DNA of 64,000 nucleotides from Devosia ginsengisoli (GTDB taxonomy: Bacteria > Pseudomonadota > Alphaproteobacteria > Rhizobiales > Devosiaceae). Location of the stretch: NCBI RefSeq assembly GCF_024707105.1, contig NZ_JANQAJ010000006.1, positions 248,001-312,000 on the forward strand, read 5' to 3'. The stretch's first letter is position 1. The number at the start of each line of letters is the position of its first letter. The notes under the pieces were generated by a model. The model was not told where the DNA came from, made no database searches, and worked only from the letters and a program-made list of their open reading frames with translations. The position numbers were made by a program, and so were the translations under genes. Of the stretch, positions 32,768-42,160 are shown one piece after another.

Positions 32768-35700
32768 ATGTTTCTCACCCGCATCAGCGTCAATCATCCC
32801 GTCTTCGCCACCATGATCATGGTGGCCATGCTGGTCTTCGGCATCTATTCCTACCAGCGGCTGCCGATCGAGCAATTGCCCGATATCGACCTGCCGGTGG
32901 TGGCCGTCGTGGTAAGCTATCCCGGCGCCTCGCCAGAGGCAGTGGAAAATGACATCGTTCGACCCATTGAGGAATCGGTCAATACGATCAGCGGGCTCGA
33001 CACGATCCAGTCGACCTCGCAGGCCGGCCAGGCCATGGTCATCATTCTCTTCGACATGAACGTCAATTCCCAGGCCGCGGCGCAGGACGTGCGCGACCGG
33101 CTGGCGACGGTGGAAGCCTCCTTCCCGGAAAATGCCGGCGACGCGCAGGTCCTGCGCTTCGATCCGTCCGAACTGCCGGTCCTGTCGCTGGCGGTGAGTT
33201 CAGATACCCTGTCGCCGCGCGACCTTACGGCCCTGACCGACGATGTCATCGTCAGCCGGCTGTCCAATATTGCCGGCGTCGGTCGGGCCACCGTGGTGGG
33301 CGGCGTGCCGCGCCAGCTCAACGTGCTGGTCGATCCCGACCGGCTCAATGCCTTCAATGTCGGCGTCGGCCAGGTGATCCAGGCGCTGGGGCAGGAGAAC
33401 CAGAACCTGCCTGCGGGTTCGATTACCGATGGTGCGCAGGTGCAATCCATCCAGGTCGAAGGCCGCATCGAGAATGCCGACGATTTCCTCGATATCGTGG
33501 TGGCGCGCCAGGGTGGACAAGCCGTCTATCTGCGCGATGTCGCCACCATCGAGGACGGCCAGGCCGATGTGACCAGCCTGGCCCTGCTCAATGGCGAGCG
33601 GGCGCTGGCCATCGACGTGGTCAAGACCCAGGGCGCCAATACCGTTGGCGTGGCCGCCGAGATCCGCAAGGTCATTGCCGGCCTGCAGGCGGATGTGCTG
33701 CCCGATACGGTGCATCTGGAAATCGTCACCGACAATGCGGTGCCGGTCGAGGAATCGTTTCATGCCGTGCAGAACATGCTGATCGAAGGCGCGGCCCTGG
33801 CCGTGCTGATCGTCTTCGTGTTTCTCAACTCCTGGCGCTCGACGGTCATTACCGGCCTGACGCTGCCGATCTCGATAATCGGCACGATGATCGTGCTCTA
33901 CTTCCTCGGCTTCACGCTCAACATGATGACGCTGATGGCGCTTTCGCTGGCGGTCGGCATCCTGATCGACGATGCCATCGTGGTGCGCGAGAACATCATG
34001 CGGCACCTGCATATGGGCAAGAGCCACCGCCAGGCGGCGCTTGACGGCACCAACGAGATCGGCCTGGCGGTGCTGGCGACGACGCTCTCCATCGTGGCGG
34101 TATTCCTGCCCGTGGCCTTCATGGAAGGCATTCTCGGCCGGTTCTTCCTGCAGTTCGGCGTCACCGTTTCGGTGGCGGTGCTGATCTCGCTGTTCGTGGC
34201 CTTCACGCTCGATCCGATGATGAGCAGCGTCTGGTATGATCCGGCGGCCCATGCCAATGCCAAGCGCGGCCCCATCGGGCGCGCCATCGCCCAGTTCGAC
34301 CGCTTCTTCCAGTGGATCAACGATGGCTATCGCGGCGTGCTGCGCTGGTGCCTCAAATTCCGCAAGACCACGTTGTCGGTGGCCCTGCTGTCCTTCGTGG
34401 GCACGTTCTTCCTCTTCCCGCTGGTCGGGGTGGAATTCGTTCCGGCGACCGATACCGGCCAGTTCCAGGTTTCGGTGGAAACGCCCACGGGTTCATCCAT
34501 CGACTACACGGCCAGCAAGGTGCGGCAGGTCGATGCCACGCTCCGGCGTTTCCCCGAGGTCGAGGGCACCTATGCCACGCTGAATGCGGGCACGACCTCG
34601 GGCGACAATCGCGCCACCATCGTCGTCACCATGATCGACCAGGGCCTGCGCGAGCGCACGCCGCAGGATATGACGGTGCCGGTGCGCGAAGCCCTGGCAC
34701 AGATTCCGGGCGCCGAATTCATGGTCGGCGCGGCCTCCGGGCTGGGCGGGGTCGCCGCCCCGGTCTCGATCACCATCTATGGCGACAATTTCACCGTTCT
34801 CGACCAGTTGGCCGACCGCCTGATCGCGCAATTGCGCACGGTCAAAGGCCTCGAAGACATCGAATCCAGCCTCGACGCGGCCCAGCCCGTCCTTGGGATC
34901 CGGATCGACCGGGATCTCGCCAGCGACCTCGGCGTCAGCCTGAGCCAGATCGGCGCGACCCTCGGGCCGATGCTGGGCGGCCAGGATGTCACCGACTGGA
35001 CCGCGCCCAATGGCGACAATTACACCGTGGCGGTTCGCCTGCCCGAATGGGCGCGCGACGACATCGAGACCCTGGGCTCGCTGCCCATCACCCAGAGCGG
35101 TGCCACGGGTTCGAGCGGCATGATCCGGCTCGACCAGGTGGCGCAGATCGTGCAGTCGCAGGGTCCGGGCGAAATCCTGCGCCAGGACCTGTCGCGCCAG
35201 GTCAGCGTCACGGCGAACCTGTCAGGCGTCGGGCTAGGCGATGTCACCGCGCAAATCCAGGCAGCGATTGACAGCATCGAGATGCCGGCCGGCTATCGCA
35301 TCGCCACCGGCGGCGATGTCGAGCAACTGGCCGAGACGGCCAATGCCGCCGGGTCCGCCCTGTTGCTGGCCGTCATCTTCATCTATCTCGTGCTGGCCAG
35401 CCAGTTCGGCAGCTTCCTGCAGCCGATCGCCATCATGGTATCGCTGCCGCTCGCCCTGATCGGCGTGATGCTGGGTCTGCTGGTCGGGGGATCGACACTC
35501 AACATGTTCTCCGCCATCGGTTTCATCATGCTGATGGGTCTCGTGGTGAAGAACGCGATCCTGCTGGTCGACAATGCCAACCAGCATGTGAAGGAAGGCT
35601 GGAACCTGTTCGACGCCCTGGTCGAAGCCGGCGCCACCCGCTTCCGTCCCATCATCATGACCACCTTGGCCATGATCTTCGGCATGCTGCCGCTGGCGCT

Positions 35701-35905
35701 CAGCCTGCACGAGGGTAGCGGACAGAATGCGCCCATGGCGCATGCGGTGATCGGCGGCCTGATCAGCTCGACGGCGCTGACGCTGGTCGTGGTGCCGGTG
35801 ATGCTGACCTATATCGACGCGTTCGGGCGGTTTGTCCGGCGGTTCCTGCCGCGTGCCCCCCATGACGACCTGCCGGCAGAAGCCAGCGAGAGTGCCGGCG
35901 CCTGA
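32768..35905 (+). CDS. RND-family multidrug efflux pump (AcrB/MexF-type permease)
   Basis: A 1045-residue inner-membrane proton antiporter of standard length. It opens with [20 protein letters not shown], then a periplasmic porter domain ([20 protein letters not shown]), the central membrane block containing [20 protein letters not shown] with the Asp pair of the proton relay, a second porter domain, and the C-terminal helices ([20 protein letters not shown]). It starts directly after the adaptor stop. With the adaptor it forms a drug or metabolite efflux pump. A hairpin spans its stop codon. Confidence 0.96.
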   Translation: MFLTRISVNHPVFATMIMVAMLVFGIYSYQRLPIEQLPDIDLPVVAVVVSYPGASPEAVENDIVRPIEESVNTISGLDTIQSTSQAGQAMVIILFDMNVNSQAAAQDVRDRLATVEASFPENAGDAQVLRFDPSELPVLSLAVSSDTLSPRDLTALTDDVIVSRLSNIAGVGRATVVGGVPRQLNVLVDPDRLNAFNVGVGQVIQALGQENQNLPAGSITDGAQVQSIQVEGRIENADDFLDIVVARQGGQAVYLRDVATIEDGQADVTSLALLNGERALAIDVVKTQGANTVGVAAEIRKVIAGLQADVLPDTVHLEIVTDNAVPVEESFHAVQNMLIEGAALAVLIVFVFLNSWRSTVITGLTLPISIIGTMIVLYFLGFTLNMMTLMALSLAVGILIDDAIVVRENIMRHLHMGKSHRQAALDGTNEIGLAVLATTLSIVAVFLPVAFMEGILGRFFLQFGVTVSVAVLISLFVAFTLDPMMSSVWYDPAAHANAKRGPIGRAIAQFDRFFQWINDGYRGVLRWCLKFRKTTLSVALLSFVGTFFLFPLVGVEFVPATDTGQFQVSVETPTGSSIDYTASKVRQVDATLRRFPEVEGTYATLNAGTTSGDNRATIVVTMIDQGLRERTPQDMTVPVREALAQIPGAEFMVGAASGLGGVAAPVSITIYGDNFTVLDQLADRLIAQLRTVKGLEDIESSLDAAQPVLGIRIDRDLASDLGVSLSQIGATLGPMLGGQDVTDWTAPNGDNYTVAVRLPEWARDDIETLGSLPITQSGATGSSGMIRLDQVAQIVQSQGPGEILRQDLSRQVSVTANLSGVGLGDVTAQIQAAIDSIEMPAGYRIATGGDVEQLAETANAAGSALLLAVIFIYLVLASQFGSFLQPIAIMVSLPLALIGVMLGLLVGGSTLNMFSAIGFIMLMGLVVKNAILLVDNANQHVKEGWNLFDALVEAGATRFRPIIMTTLAMIFGMLPLALSLHEGSGQNAPMAHAVIGGLISSTALTLVVVPVMLTYIDAFGRFVRRFLPRAPHDDLPAEASESAGA

Positions 35906-35919
35906 TCGAGCGCCGGCAC
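35892..35919 (+). terminator. Stem-loop at the end of the RND operon
   Basis: GTGCCGGCGC and GCGCCGGCAC form a perfect 10-bp stem with an 8-nt loop that includes the stop codon. No T-run follows. It may stop transcription between the RND operon and the convergent catabolic operon. Confidence 0.55.
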
Positions 35920-35983
35920 GAACCCGGTCAAGTGGAGCGCGCGGGCGGTGCTCGTCACCGTCCGCGGATTCCCGCCCAGGACG

Positions 35984-36295
35984 CTATGTGTCTTCGTTGA
36001 ACCAGCCGACAACTTCGGAACTATGCTCGACATAGGGCAGGCGCTCGAAGCAGTGGCCGACCAACTGGCGCCAGGTGAGAAAATCGCCGGAGGCACCAAA
36101 GCCTACGACATGGTCCTCGACACTGCCCCAGCCGACCACCAACTGGTAGCGCCGGGGCAGTTCCACCACCTTGCGCAGCTGGAAGGACCGGAGACCGGCG
36201 GCACGCTTGAAGAGCGGCGTGGCGCGGCGAACGCCTTCCTCGAACTCCTGCTCGAAGCCTGGCTTGATATCGATCTGGGCGATCTCGAGAATCAT
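35984..36295 (-). CDS. Antibiotic biosynthesis monooxygenase (ABM)-domain protein
   Basis: A 103-residue single-domain protein of the dimeric alpha/beta-barrel type: MILEIAQIDIKPGFEQEFEE at the N-terminus, RSFQLRKVVELPRRYQLVVG in the middle and WRQLVGHCFERLP near the end. Such small proteins act as cofactor-free monooxygenases or as accessory isomerases. It is the last gene of the minus-strand catabolic operon that begins with the class II aldolase. The precise reaction is unknown. Confidence 0.8.
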   Translation of the reverse strand: MILEIAQIDIKPGFEQEFEEGVRRATPLFKRAAGLRSFQLRKVVELPRRYQLVVGWGSVEDHVVGFGASGDFLTWRQLVGHCFERLPYVEHSSEVVGWFNEDT

Positions 36296-36313
36296 GGAAT
36301 GACCCGTCCTCGC

Positions 36314-37138
36314 TCAAGCCCGGCGGAAATCGCTGCCGAGTGCGATCGACTGCACCCCATCGGATGCGGATGGCTGGGCCCCGAAGGCGGACGGAACCGC
36401 TAGCTCGGCCGAGACGATCCGGTTCTCCAGTGCGCCGAGTCCCTCCACTTCCACCACGATGGTGGAGCCGGGCTCGATCGGCCGGGAATTGGCGGGCGTG
36501 CCGGTCAGGATCATGTCGCCCGGTTCGAAGGTGATGGTGCGCGCCAGATCGGCCAGCAGGTAGTGGGGGTCCCACAGCAGGTCGTTGGTATTGGCGTCCT
36601 GCACCACGCGGCCATCGATGAGCGTGCGCAGCCTTTTGTTGCGGAAGTCCCAGTCGGTAACCAGGGCCGGGCCGACCGGCCCCAGCGTGTCGCTGCCCTT
36701 GACCCGCACCATACTGTTCTCGTCGGTATCGCGGAAATCATGCAGGCCGAAATCGTTGGCGATGGTGTAGCCGGCAATATAGTCTGGCGCCTGCTCGGGC
36801 GTGATATTGCGGGTGGTGCGGCCAACGACGAGCACGAATTCGCCTTCGTAGTTGAGGAAGCGGCAATTGGCCGGCCGGACGACCGTGCCCTTATGGCCGT
36901 TGAGGCAGGACACCGACTTCCAGAAATAGGTCGGCGCCGGCGGCGGCTGGCGCTTCAACTCGTCGAGGCGGCTGCGATAATTGAGATGGACGCAGATCAC
37001 CTTGGTCGGGACGGCGGGCGGCAGGTGCAGGACGTCATCGACCGCGTGCCTGCTGCCGTCGATCCAGGTAAAGGCGCCGTTTTCGACGGTCACGGTGCGG
37101 GCCACGCCATCGATCTGTACGCGTCGGAATTCAGTCAT
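36314..37138 (-). CDS. Fumarylacetoacetate hydrolase family protein (HpaG/HpcE-like)
   Basis: A 274-residue FAH-domain enzyme. VICVHLNYRSRLDELKRQPP opens the catalytic domain, metal ligands are in FLNYEGEFVLVVGR and TIANDFGLHDFRD, and TGTPANSRPIEPGSTIVVEV is the typical C-terminal motif. This variant resembles the isomerase/decarboxylase (HpaG) of homoprotocatechuate degradation. ATG 37138 is preferred because homology starts there; the frame goes on to 37228. Together with the aldehyde dehydrogenase and the class II aldolase it suggests the lower part of a meta-cleavage-like pathway, but no ring-cleavage dioxygenase is in the window. Confidence 0.87.
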   Translation of the reverse strand: MTEFRRVQIDGVARTVTVENGAFTWIDGSRHAVDDVLHLPPAVPTKVICVHLNYRSRLDELKRQPPPAPTYFWKSVSCLNGHKGTVVRPANCRFLNYEGEFVLVVGRTTRNITPEQAPDYIAGYTIANDFGLHDFRDTDENSMVRVKGSDTLGPVGPALVTDWDFRNKRLRTLIDGRVVQDANTNDLLWDPHYLLADLARTITFEPGDMILTGTPANSRPIEPGSTIVVEVEGLGALENRIVSAELAVPSAFGAQPSASDGVQSIALGSDFRRA

Positions 37139-37160
37139 ATCATTGCTCCGGATGGATGGG

Positions 37161-37643
37161 TCAGCGCGCGCCGGGCGGGGGCGCCGCCGGATAGCCGCGG
37201 CCGGCATAGTCGAAGCCACCCAGTTCAAGCGCCGTCAGATCGGCGGCCTGGGGGGACGCGTAATAGGCGCGGATTTCCTTGATGCGACCGCTGGCGGCAT
37301 CGAAGCCGTACCATTCGTCACCGCGCAGCTTCTTGCCCTGCTTGGTCTTGAAGTGGGTCCATTCCATCACCGCGCGATAGCTGACCGGCTCGATCAGCAG
37401 GGTATCGACGCTCCAATAAGAGCCCAGGTCGCGCACCGCCCCGATCCAGCGATCGGCAATGGTGCGGGCGCCGCGAAATGGGCCCTGATACATGCCCGGC
37501 GGGAAATAATGCACGGCATCCTCGGTGAGGCAGGCCATGATCTTGTCCGCATCGGCCTCGTTGCAGCCGTCGAAATAGGTGCGGATGGTCCGCTCCATGG
37601 CTTCGGCGCGCTGGCCGATCAGGGGGTCGGAATAGGGATTCAA
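37161..37643 (-). CDS. SnoaL-like/NTF2-fold protein
   Basis: A 160-residue protein with an NTF2-like fold: ERTIRTYFDGCNEADADKIM then CLTEDAVHYFPPGMYQGPFR and EWTHFKTKQGKKLRGDEWYG, typical of SnoaL polyketide-cyclase-like proteins. The start is a TTG at 37643 with GGCGGAG 7 nt upstream; the alternative is an ATG at MERTIRTYF, 15 codons in. Such proteins act as isomerases, hydrolases or small-molecule carriers. It lies between TctA and the FAH gene in the operon. Confidence 0.8.
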   Translation of the reverse strand: MNPYSDPLIGQRAEAMERTIRTYFDGCNEADADKIMACLTEDAVHYFPPGMYQGPFRGARTIADRWIGAVRDLGSYWSVDTLLIEPVSYRAVMEWTHFKTKQGKKLRGDEWYGFDAASGRIKEIRAYYASPQAADLTALELGGFDYAGRGYPAAPPPGAR

Positions 37644-37664
37644 TTGCGGTCTCCGCCGGTAGGT

Positions 37665-39167
37665 TCAGTCTTCAACGAAAATTTCCTTGCGACGCCGGAC
37701 CATCATGGGCAGCACCGAGACGACCAGCAGTGCAACGGCAACCAGCAGCAGGCCCAGGCTGATGGGGCGGTCGAAGAAGATGGCCGGGTTGCCGCGCGAC
37801 ATCATCATCGCCCGACGCAGGTTTTCCTCGAGCAGCGGGCCGAGCACGAAGCCGAGCAGCAGCGGTGCCGGCTCGCAGCGCAGCCGGTAGAGCATGTAGC
37901 CCAGCACGCCGAACAGCGAGATCTGGTAGAGGTCGAAGGCGCTGCCATTGATGGCGTAGGTGCCGATGGCCGAGAAGATGATGATGGCCGGGAACAGCGC
38001 CTCATAGGGCACCTTGAGCAGGCGGATCCACAACCCGACCAGCGGCAGGTTGAGCACCAGCAGCATCAGATTGCCGATCCACATCGAGGCGATCAGCCCC
38101 CAGAACAGTTCGGGACGCGTGGTGATGACCGACGGCCCGGGCGCAATGCCCTGGATCAGCATGGCGCCAAGCATCAGCGCCATGACCGGATTGCTGGGAA
38201 TGCCCAAAGTGAGCATGGGAATGAACGAAGTCTGCGCCCCGGCATTGTTGGCGGATTCCGGGCCGGCAACGGCCTCGATCGCACCATGCCCGAACCGCTC
38301 CGGATTGCGCGACAGCCGCTTTTCGAGGGCATAGGAGGCAAAGGACGACAGCAAGGCGCCGCCGCCCGGCAGGATGCCGAGAACCGAGCCGATGGCGGTG
38401 CCGCGCAGGATCGGCGCGGTTGACTGTTTGAGATCGTGCTTCGTCGGCATCAGCTTGCCGATCTTGTTGATTTCGCCGGAGCGTTCGTCTCCGCCGCCCA
38501 GGTTACGCAGGATTTCGGCGACGCCGAAAATACCCACCGCCACCGCGATGACATTGATGCCGGTGGACAATTCGATCAGCCCGAAATTCAGCCGCGGCAG
38601 GCCCGAATAGACATCGGTACCGATGACGCTGAGCAGCAGGCCGAGCACGACCATGGCAAGCGCCCGCAGCACCGAACCATGCGCCAGCGCGATGGAGCAG
38701 ACCAGGCCCACGGTGATCAGCGAGAAATATTCCGCCGGTCCGAATTCGATGGCGACCAGGGTCAGTACCGGCGCGAAGGCGGCCACCAGGAGCGTGGCTA
38801 TGGTGCCGGCGGCAAAGGACCCGATGGCCGCGATGGCCAGAGCCGGACCCGCCCGCCCCTGCCGCGCCATCTGGTAGCCATCGATGGCGGTCACGGCCGA
38901 GGATGCCTCGCCCGGCAGGTTGATCAGGATGGCGGTGGTCGAGCCGCCATATTGCGCGCCGTAATAGATGCCGGCCAGCATGATCAGCGATGCCGTGGGC
39001 GGCAGCGTGAAGGTGATGGGCAGCAGCATGGCGATGGTGGCCGTGGGGCCGACGCCGGGCAGGATGCCGATCAGCGTGCCGAGCAGCGCGCCGACGAAAC
39101 AGAAGATCAGGTGTTCGGGAGTGGTGGCGGTCGCGAAGCCGAGCGCCAGATTACCAAGCATGTCCAT
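37665..39167 (-). CDS. Tripartite tricarboxylate transporter large membrane subunit (TctA family)
   Basis: A 500-residue membrane protein with about a dozen hydrophobic segments and the family hallmarks GTLIGILPGVGPTATIAMLL, AGIYYGAQYGGSTTAILINL and PGEASSAVTAIDGYQMARQG near the N-terminus, plus TLGIPSNPVMALMLGAMLIQ in the second repeat. It is the main permease of a TctABC importer driven by an ion gradient, with the receptor TctC encoded divergently at 41106. Substrates of this family range from citrate to aromatic acids. It starts 3 bp after the TctB stop. Confidence 0.95.
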   Translation of the reverse strand: MDMLGNLALGFATATTPEHLIFCFVGALLGTLIGILPGVGPTATIAMLLPITFTLPPTASLIMLAGIYYGAQYGGSTTAILINLPGEASSAVTAIDGYQMARQGRAGPALAIAAIGSFAAGTIATLLVAAFAPVLTLVAIEFGPAEYFSLITVGLVCSIALAHGSVLRALAMVVLGLLLSVIGTDVYSGLPRLNFGLIELSTGINVIAVAVGIFGVAEILRNLGGGDERSGEINKIGKLMPTKHDLKQSTAPILRGTAIGSVLGILPGGGALLSSFASYALEKRLSRNPERFGHGAIEAVAGPESANNAGAQTSFIPMLTLGIPSNPVMALMLGAMLIQGIAPGPSVITTRPELFWGLIASMWIGNLMLLVLNLPLVGLWIRLLKVPYEALFPAIIIFSAIGTYAINGSAFDLYQISLFGVLGYMLYRLRCEPAPLLLGFVLGPLLEENLRRAMMMSRGNPAIFFDRPISLGLLLVAVALLVVSVLPMMVRRRKEIFVED

Positions 39168-39170
39168 GGC

Positions 39171-39651
39171 TCAGCCCACCATAAAGGTTGGCAGGAGCGG
39201 CAGCGTCAGTTTCAAGCCGAAACTGAACACGCCGACACAGATGATGGTCAGGCCGACGATCACGCCGAGCGCCATGCGCAGGGTCATGCGGGGGCTGGCG
39301 AAACACACAATGCCCACGCAAAGGGCCGTGGCCAGCGCCAGGCCCAGGCTGCGCACCGTCATGGCGAAGACGATGGGAGCAATAGTCAGCGTTACGATGG
39401 CCCGCCACGGCAGCGGCCCGAGTGGCGGTTCCTCGCTCGCCGCAGCCTCGGCGGCGATGGGGCTGAGGGACCGGAAACCCATGACCAGCCCGAGCAGCGC
39501 CAGCAGGCCGCCGAGCATGACGGGAAAAAAAGCCGCTTCCCATCTTGGACGGCGTGCCGACCTTGAGGGTCACCAGGGCGTAAAGGACAAAACCGGCGCC
39601 TAGCAGGACGCAGAACGCACCTGCCAGAAAATCTTCGCGTTTGATAATCAC
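39171..39651 (-). pseudogene. Tripartite tricarboxylate transporter small membrane subunit (TctB family), frameshifted
   Basis: The gene starts at GTG 39651 after GGAGGGG and reads MIIKREDFLAGAFCVLLGAG with the first helix and KVGTPSKMGSGFF, then runs into a T7 run (A7 at 39525-39531). In the other frame the homology continues PVMLGGLLALLGLVMGF and through three more helices to LPTFMVG. The family has a conserved GFFP at this point, so six T are expected and one has been added. The gene is 481 nt long, one more than a multiple of three; corrected, it gives a normal 159-residue TctB. If the shift is real, the transporter lacks its small subunit. Confidence 0.88.
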
Positions 39652-39678
39652 GAGCGAACCCCCTCCCGGGTCGGCTGG

Positions 39679-40446
39679 TCAGCGCTTGAAGCTGGGATCG
39701 AATGCCTCGGCCATGCGCATCAGCGCGGCCCATTCGGCGACATTGCCGCGCGTATCGTGCACGTCCCACTGCTTGGCCGCCAGTTCGCAGATGTCGGGCG
39801 GCGGCAGGCGCAAAGGCGCGCCGCTGGCCTGCGCCGCCAGTTGCACCTCGCAACTGTCGATGAGGTATTTCATGCTCATCATGGCTTCACCGATATTGGG
39901 CGCGCAGGTGAGCAGGCCATGATTGCGCAGGATCATCGCTTTTTTCGTACCGATGTCGGCAGCGATCTGGGCGCGCTCGGCATCCTTGTCGGAAATGCCG
40001 TAATAGTCGTGATAGGCCACGCGCTTATAGAAGCGCATGGAACCCTGGGTCAGCGGCAGAATCTCGGTGTCGAGCGCCGAGATGGCCATGCCGGCCTTGG
40101 TATGCACGTGGATCGAGCAGTTGATCTCGGGCCGCGCACCGAGCACGGCGGTATGGATATTGAAGCCGGCGACATTCACCGACCGCGTCCCGTCCTGCAC
40201 CTTGCCGTCCAGGTCGAGCTTGACCAGCGACGAGGCGGTCACCTCGCTGAACAATTCGTCATTGGGCTTGAGCAGAAAACAGTTGTCCTCGCCCGGAACG
40301 CGGAGCGTAATGTGGTTGTAGACCAGGTTGGTCCAGCCGAACATGTCGGCGAGCCGATGGGCGGCGGCCAGATCGATACGCGCCGACCATTCCGCATCCG
40401 CCATTCCTGCCGGTTTGGCATGCTGCATCTGAGATGTCTGGACCAT
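39679..40446 (-). CDS. Class II aldolase/adducin-family protein
   Basis: A 255-residue Zn-dependent class II aldolase-type protein. Segments are RLADMFGWTNLVYNHITLRV, the CSIHVHTKAGMAISAL pair of His metal ligands, ILPLTQGSMRFYKRVAYHDY and ILRNHGLLTCAPNIGEAM with the third His. It probably cleaves or epimerises a hydroxy- or keto-acid intermediate. ATG 40446 follows GGGGGAGAC. It is the first gene of the operon aldolase-TctB-TctA-SnoaL-FAH-ABM and faces the operator-bearing gap. Confidence 0.88.
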   Translation of the reverse strand: MVQTSQMQHAKPAGMADAEWSARIDLAAAHRLADMFGWTNLVYNHITLRVPGEDNCFLLKPNDELFSEVTASSLVKLDLDGKVQDGTRSVNVAGFNIHTAVLGARPEINCSIHVHTKAGMAISALDTEILPLTQGSMRFYKRVAYHDYYGISDKDAERAQIAADIGTKKAMILRNHGLLTCAPNIGEAMMSMKYLIDSCEVQLAAQASGAPLRLPPPDICELAAKQWDVHDTRGNVAEWAALMRMAEAFDPSFKR

Positions 40447-40762
40447 CTGTCTCCCCCGTTTTGGTGCCGTCAGGCTACGGCGGCAGAGTGGACTGTGTCA
40501 ACAGGATTGAATTGCGTTCAATATACTGAACGTCGTTTCATGGCCACGAACGCCAAGCATTGGCTAATAATATTGTTTAATATCAATTAGATAAAGAAAT
40601 CCACTCTGTCCCCTTAGGGACGACTTATCCCTTTGTAGCAGGCGAAATCGCATCGAACTTCGATTCGTTTGCTTGCCAATATGAATTGCGTTCAATACAG
40701 TGACCGACGTTCATCGGTCTGTGGCAAGTGCTGCCGACCGGATCGTGTGGGGAGGTTACGCG
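40447..40762. promoter_or_regulatory. Divergent promoter region with repeated palindromic operators
   Basis: This 316-bp gap has lower GC than its surroundings. ATTGAA-TTGCG-TTCAAT at 40506-40522 is a palindrome, and nearly the same sequence, ATGAATTGCGTTCAATA, recurs at 40681-40697, one near each operon. TGAA-CGTCGT-TTCA lies at 40527-40540. The sites are probably bound by the IclR regulator encoded at 42161 and control the aldolase and NIPSNAP operons together. Confidence 0.72.
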
Positions 40763-41113
40763 ATGTTTGTTGAGCAGCGCGTCTATACGCTGAAGCCGGG
40801 AGCAACACCGGCATTCCTCGACTATTACGAGCAGAATGGCCGCGCCGTGCAGATCGGCCATCTCGGCAATCCGGTCGGGTACTATTCCACCGAGATCGGA
40901 CCGCTCAATCAGATGGTGATGAGCTGGTATTACGCCTCGCTCGACGAGCGGACCCGCAAAAGGCAGCAACTGGCAGGCGATCCGGAATGGATGGCGTATC
41001 TGAAGCACGCCCGCGAATGGGTCACGACCCAGCAAACTACCATTCTCAAGCCGGCACCTTTCTTCACGGAGCATCTGCAAGCTTACATTCAAAGGGGAGG
41101 AACTCATGAATAA
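40763..41113 (+). CDS. NIPSNAP family protein
   Basis: A 116-residue dimeric alpha/beta-barrel protein. MFVEQRVYTLKPGATPAFLD, then YYEQNGRAVQIGHLGNPVGY and FFTEHLQAYIQRGG match the NIPSNAP pattern. ATG 40763 is preceded by GGGGAGG; an earlier start at 40700 would place coding sequence directly after the operator and has no ribosome site. Proteins of this kind are common accessory genes in aromatic and organic-acid operons, with unknown activity. It overlaps the receptor gene by 8 nt. Confidence 0.85.
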   Translation: MFVEQRVYTLKPGATPAFLDYYEQNGRAVQIGHLGNPVGYYSTEIGPLNQMVMSWYYASLDERTRKRQQLAGDPEWMAYLKHAREWVTTQQTTILKPAPFFTEHLQAYIQRGGTHE

Positions 41114-42089
41114 ATTCAGGCTGCTCACGGGCAGCGTAGCGGCGCTGGGCACCGCGCTCGTGCTTCTGGGCACGGGCGGGGCGACAGCGCAGGACTATCC
41201 CAACAAGCCCATCCGCCTCATCGTGCCATTCAATGCGGGCGGGGGCATCGACACCACCGCGCGCTTCATGGCCGACAAGCTGGGCGAGGAACTGGGAACC
41301 GATATCATCGTCGAGAATATCGGCGGCGGCGGCGGTTCGCTTGGCGCTGCCGAAGTGCATCGTTCGGCCGGCGATGGCTATACCCTGCTCTACCATTCGT
41401 CGTCGGGTCCGGCCCAGGCGGCGGTGCGCGACGACCTGCCCTATGACTGGTTCGCCGATTTCATCCCGGTCTCCCAGGTCACCGCTTTCGCTTCTGCCAT
41501 TGTCGTGGGACCGAACTTCCCTGCCGATACGATGGAGGAGTTCATCGCCGAGGTGAAGGCGCATCCGGGCGAATACAGCTATGCCTCCTCGGGCAATACC
41601 ACGGCCGTGCACCTGCTGAGCGAGCTGTTCAAGACCAAGGCCGGGCTCGATCTCATCCACATCCCCTACCAGAGCACGGGCGCGGCAACGGCCGACCTTA
41701 TTTCGGGGCGGGTGAGCATGGTGATCGATGGCCTGCCGGCACGCTCCAACGACATCAAGGCCGGCACGCTCAAGGCCTTCGCGGTGACCACCGCCGAACG
41801 CTCCGTCCTGCTGCCCGACCTGCCCACGCTGCAGGAGACAGGCATCGACCTGGTCGACGTCTACTGGACCGGGGTCTTCGCGCCCAAGGGCACGCCTGCT
41901 GAAGTTGTCGACAAGCTGGCCGCCGCAATCGCAAAGCTGATGCACGAGCCCGAGATGGTCGATAAGTTGCTGGGGGTCGGAACCGACGCGGTTGGATCGA
42001 CGCCGGAAGAGTTCGCTGCCCTGTCACAGGCGACCTACGACCTGTATCGCGGCGTCGTCGAGGACAATCCGGCATTGCTCGAAGAATAG
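41106..42089 (+). CDS. Tripartite tricarboxylate transporter substrate-binding receptor (TctC/Bug family)
   Basis: A 327-residue secreted receptor with signal peptide (MNKFRLLTGSVAALGTALVL to ATAQD). The mature protein opens DYPNKPIRLIVPFNAGGGID, the Bug-family signature, and includes ENIGGGGGSLGAAEV and ISGRVSMVIDGLPARSNDIK. It delivers an anionic substrate to TctA/TctB, whose genes lie across the divergent promoter. It ends in a long hairpin at 42102-42131. Confidence 0.95.
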   Translation: MNKFRLLTGSVAALGTALVLLGTGGATAQDYPNKPIRLIVPFNAGGGIDTTARFMADKLGEELGTDIIVENIGGGGGSLGAAEVHRSAGDGYTLLYHSSSGPAQAAVRDDLPYDWFADFIPVSQVTAFASAIVVGPNFPADTMEEFIAEVKAHPGEYSYASSGNTTAVHLLSELFKTKAGLDLIHIPYQSTGAATADLISGRVSMVIDGLPARSNDIKAGTLKAFAVTTAERSVLLPDLPTLQETGIDLVDVYWTGVFAPKGTPAEVVDKLAAAIAKLMHEPEMVDKLLGVGTDAVGSTPEEFAALSQATYDLYRGVVEDNPALLEE

Positions 42090-42101
42090 CCGCACCAATC
42101 C

Positions 42102-42131
42102 GGCCCATTCGCCCAACCGGGCGGGTGGGCC
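42102..42131 (+). terminator. Strong stem-loop after the TctC gene
   Basis: GGCCCATTCGCCC and GGGCGGGTGGGCC can pair over 13 positions (two G-U pairs) around an AACC loop. There is no clear T-run. It includes the GTG at 42125, which makes that codon an unlikely start for the next gene. Confidence 0.6.
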
Positions 42132-42160
42132 TTAGCCACACCAGACAAGCGCGAGTAGCC

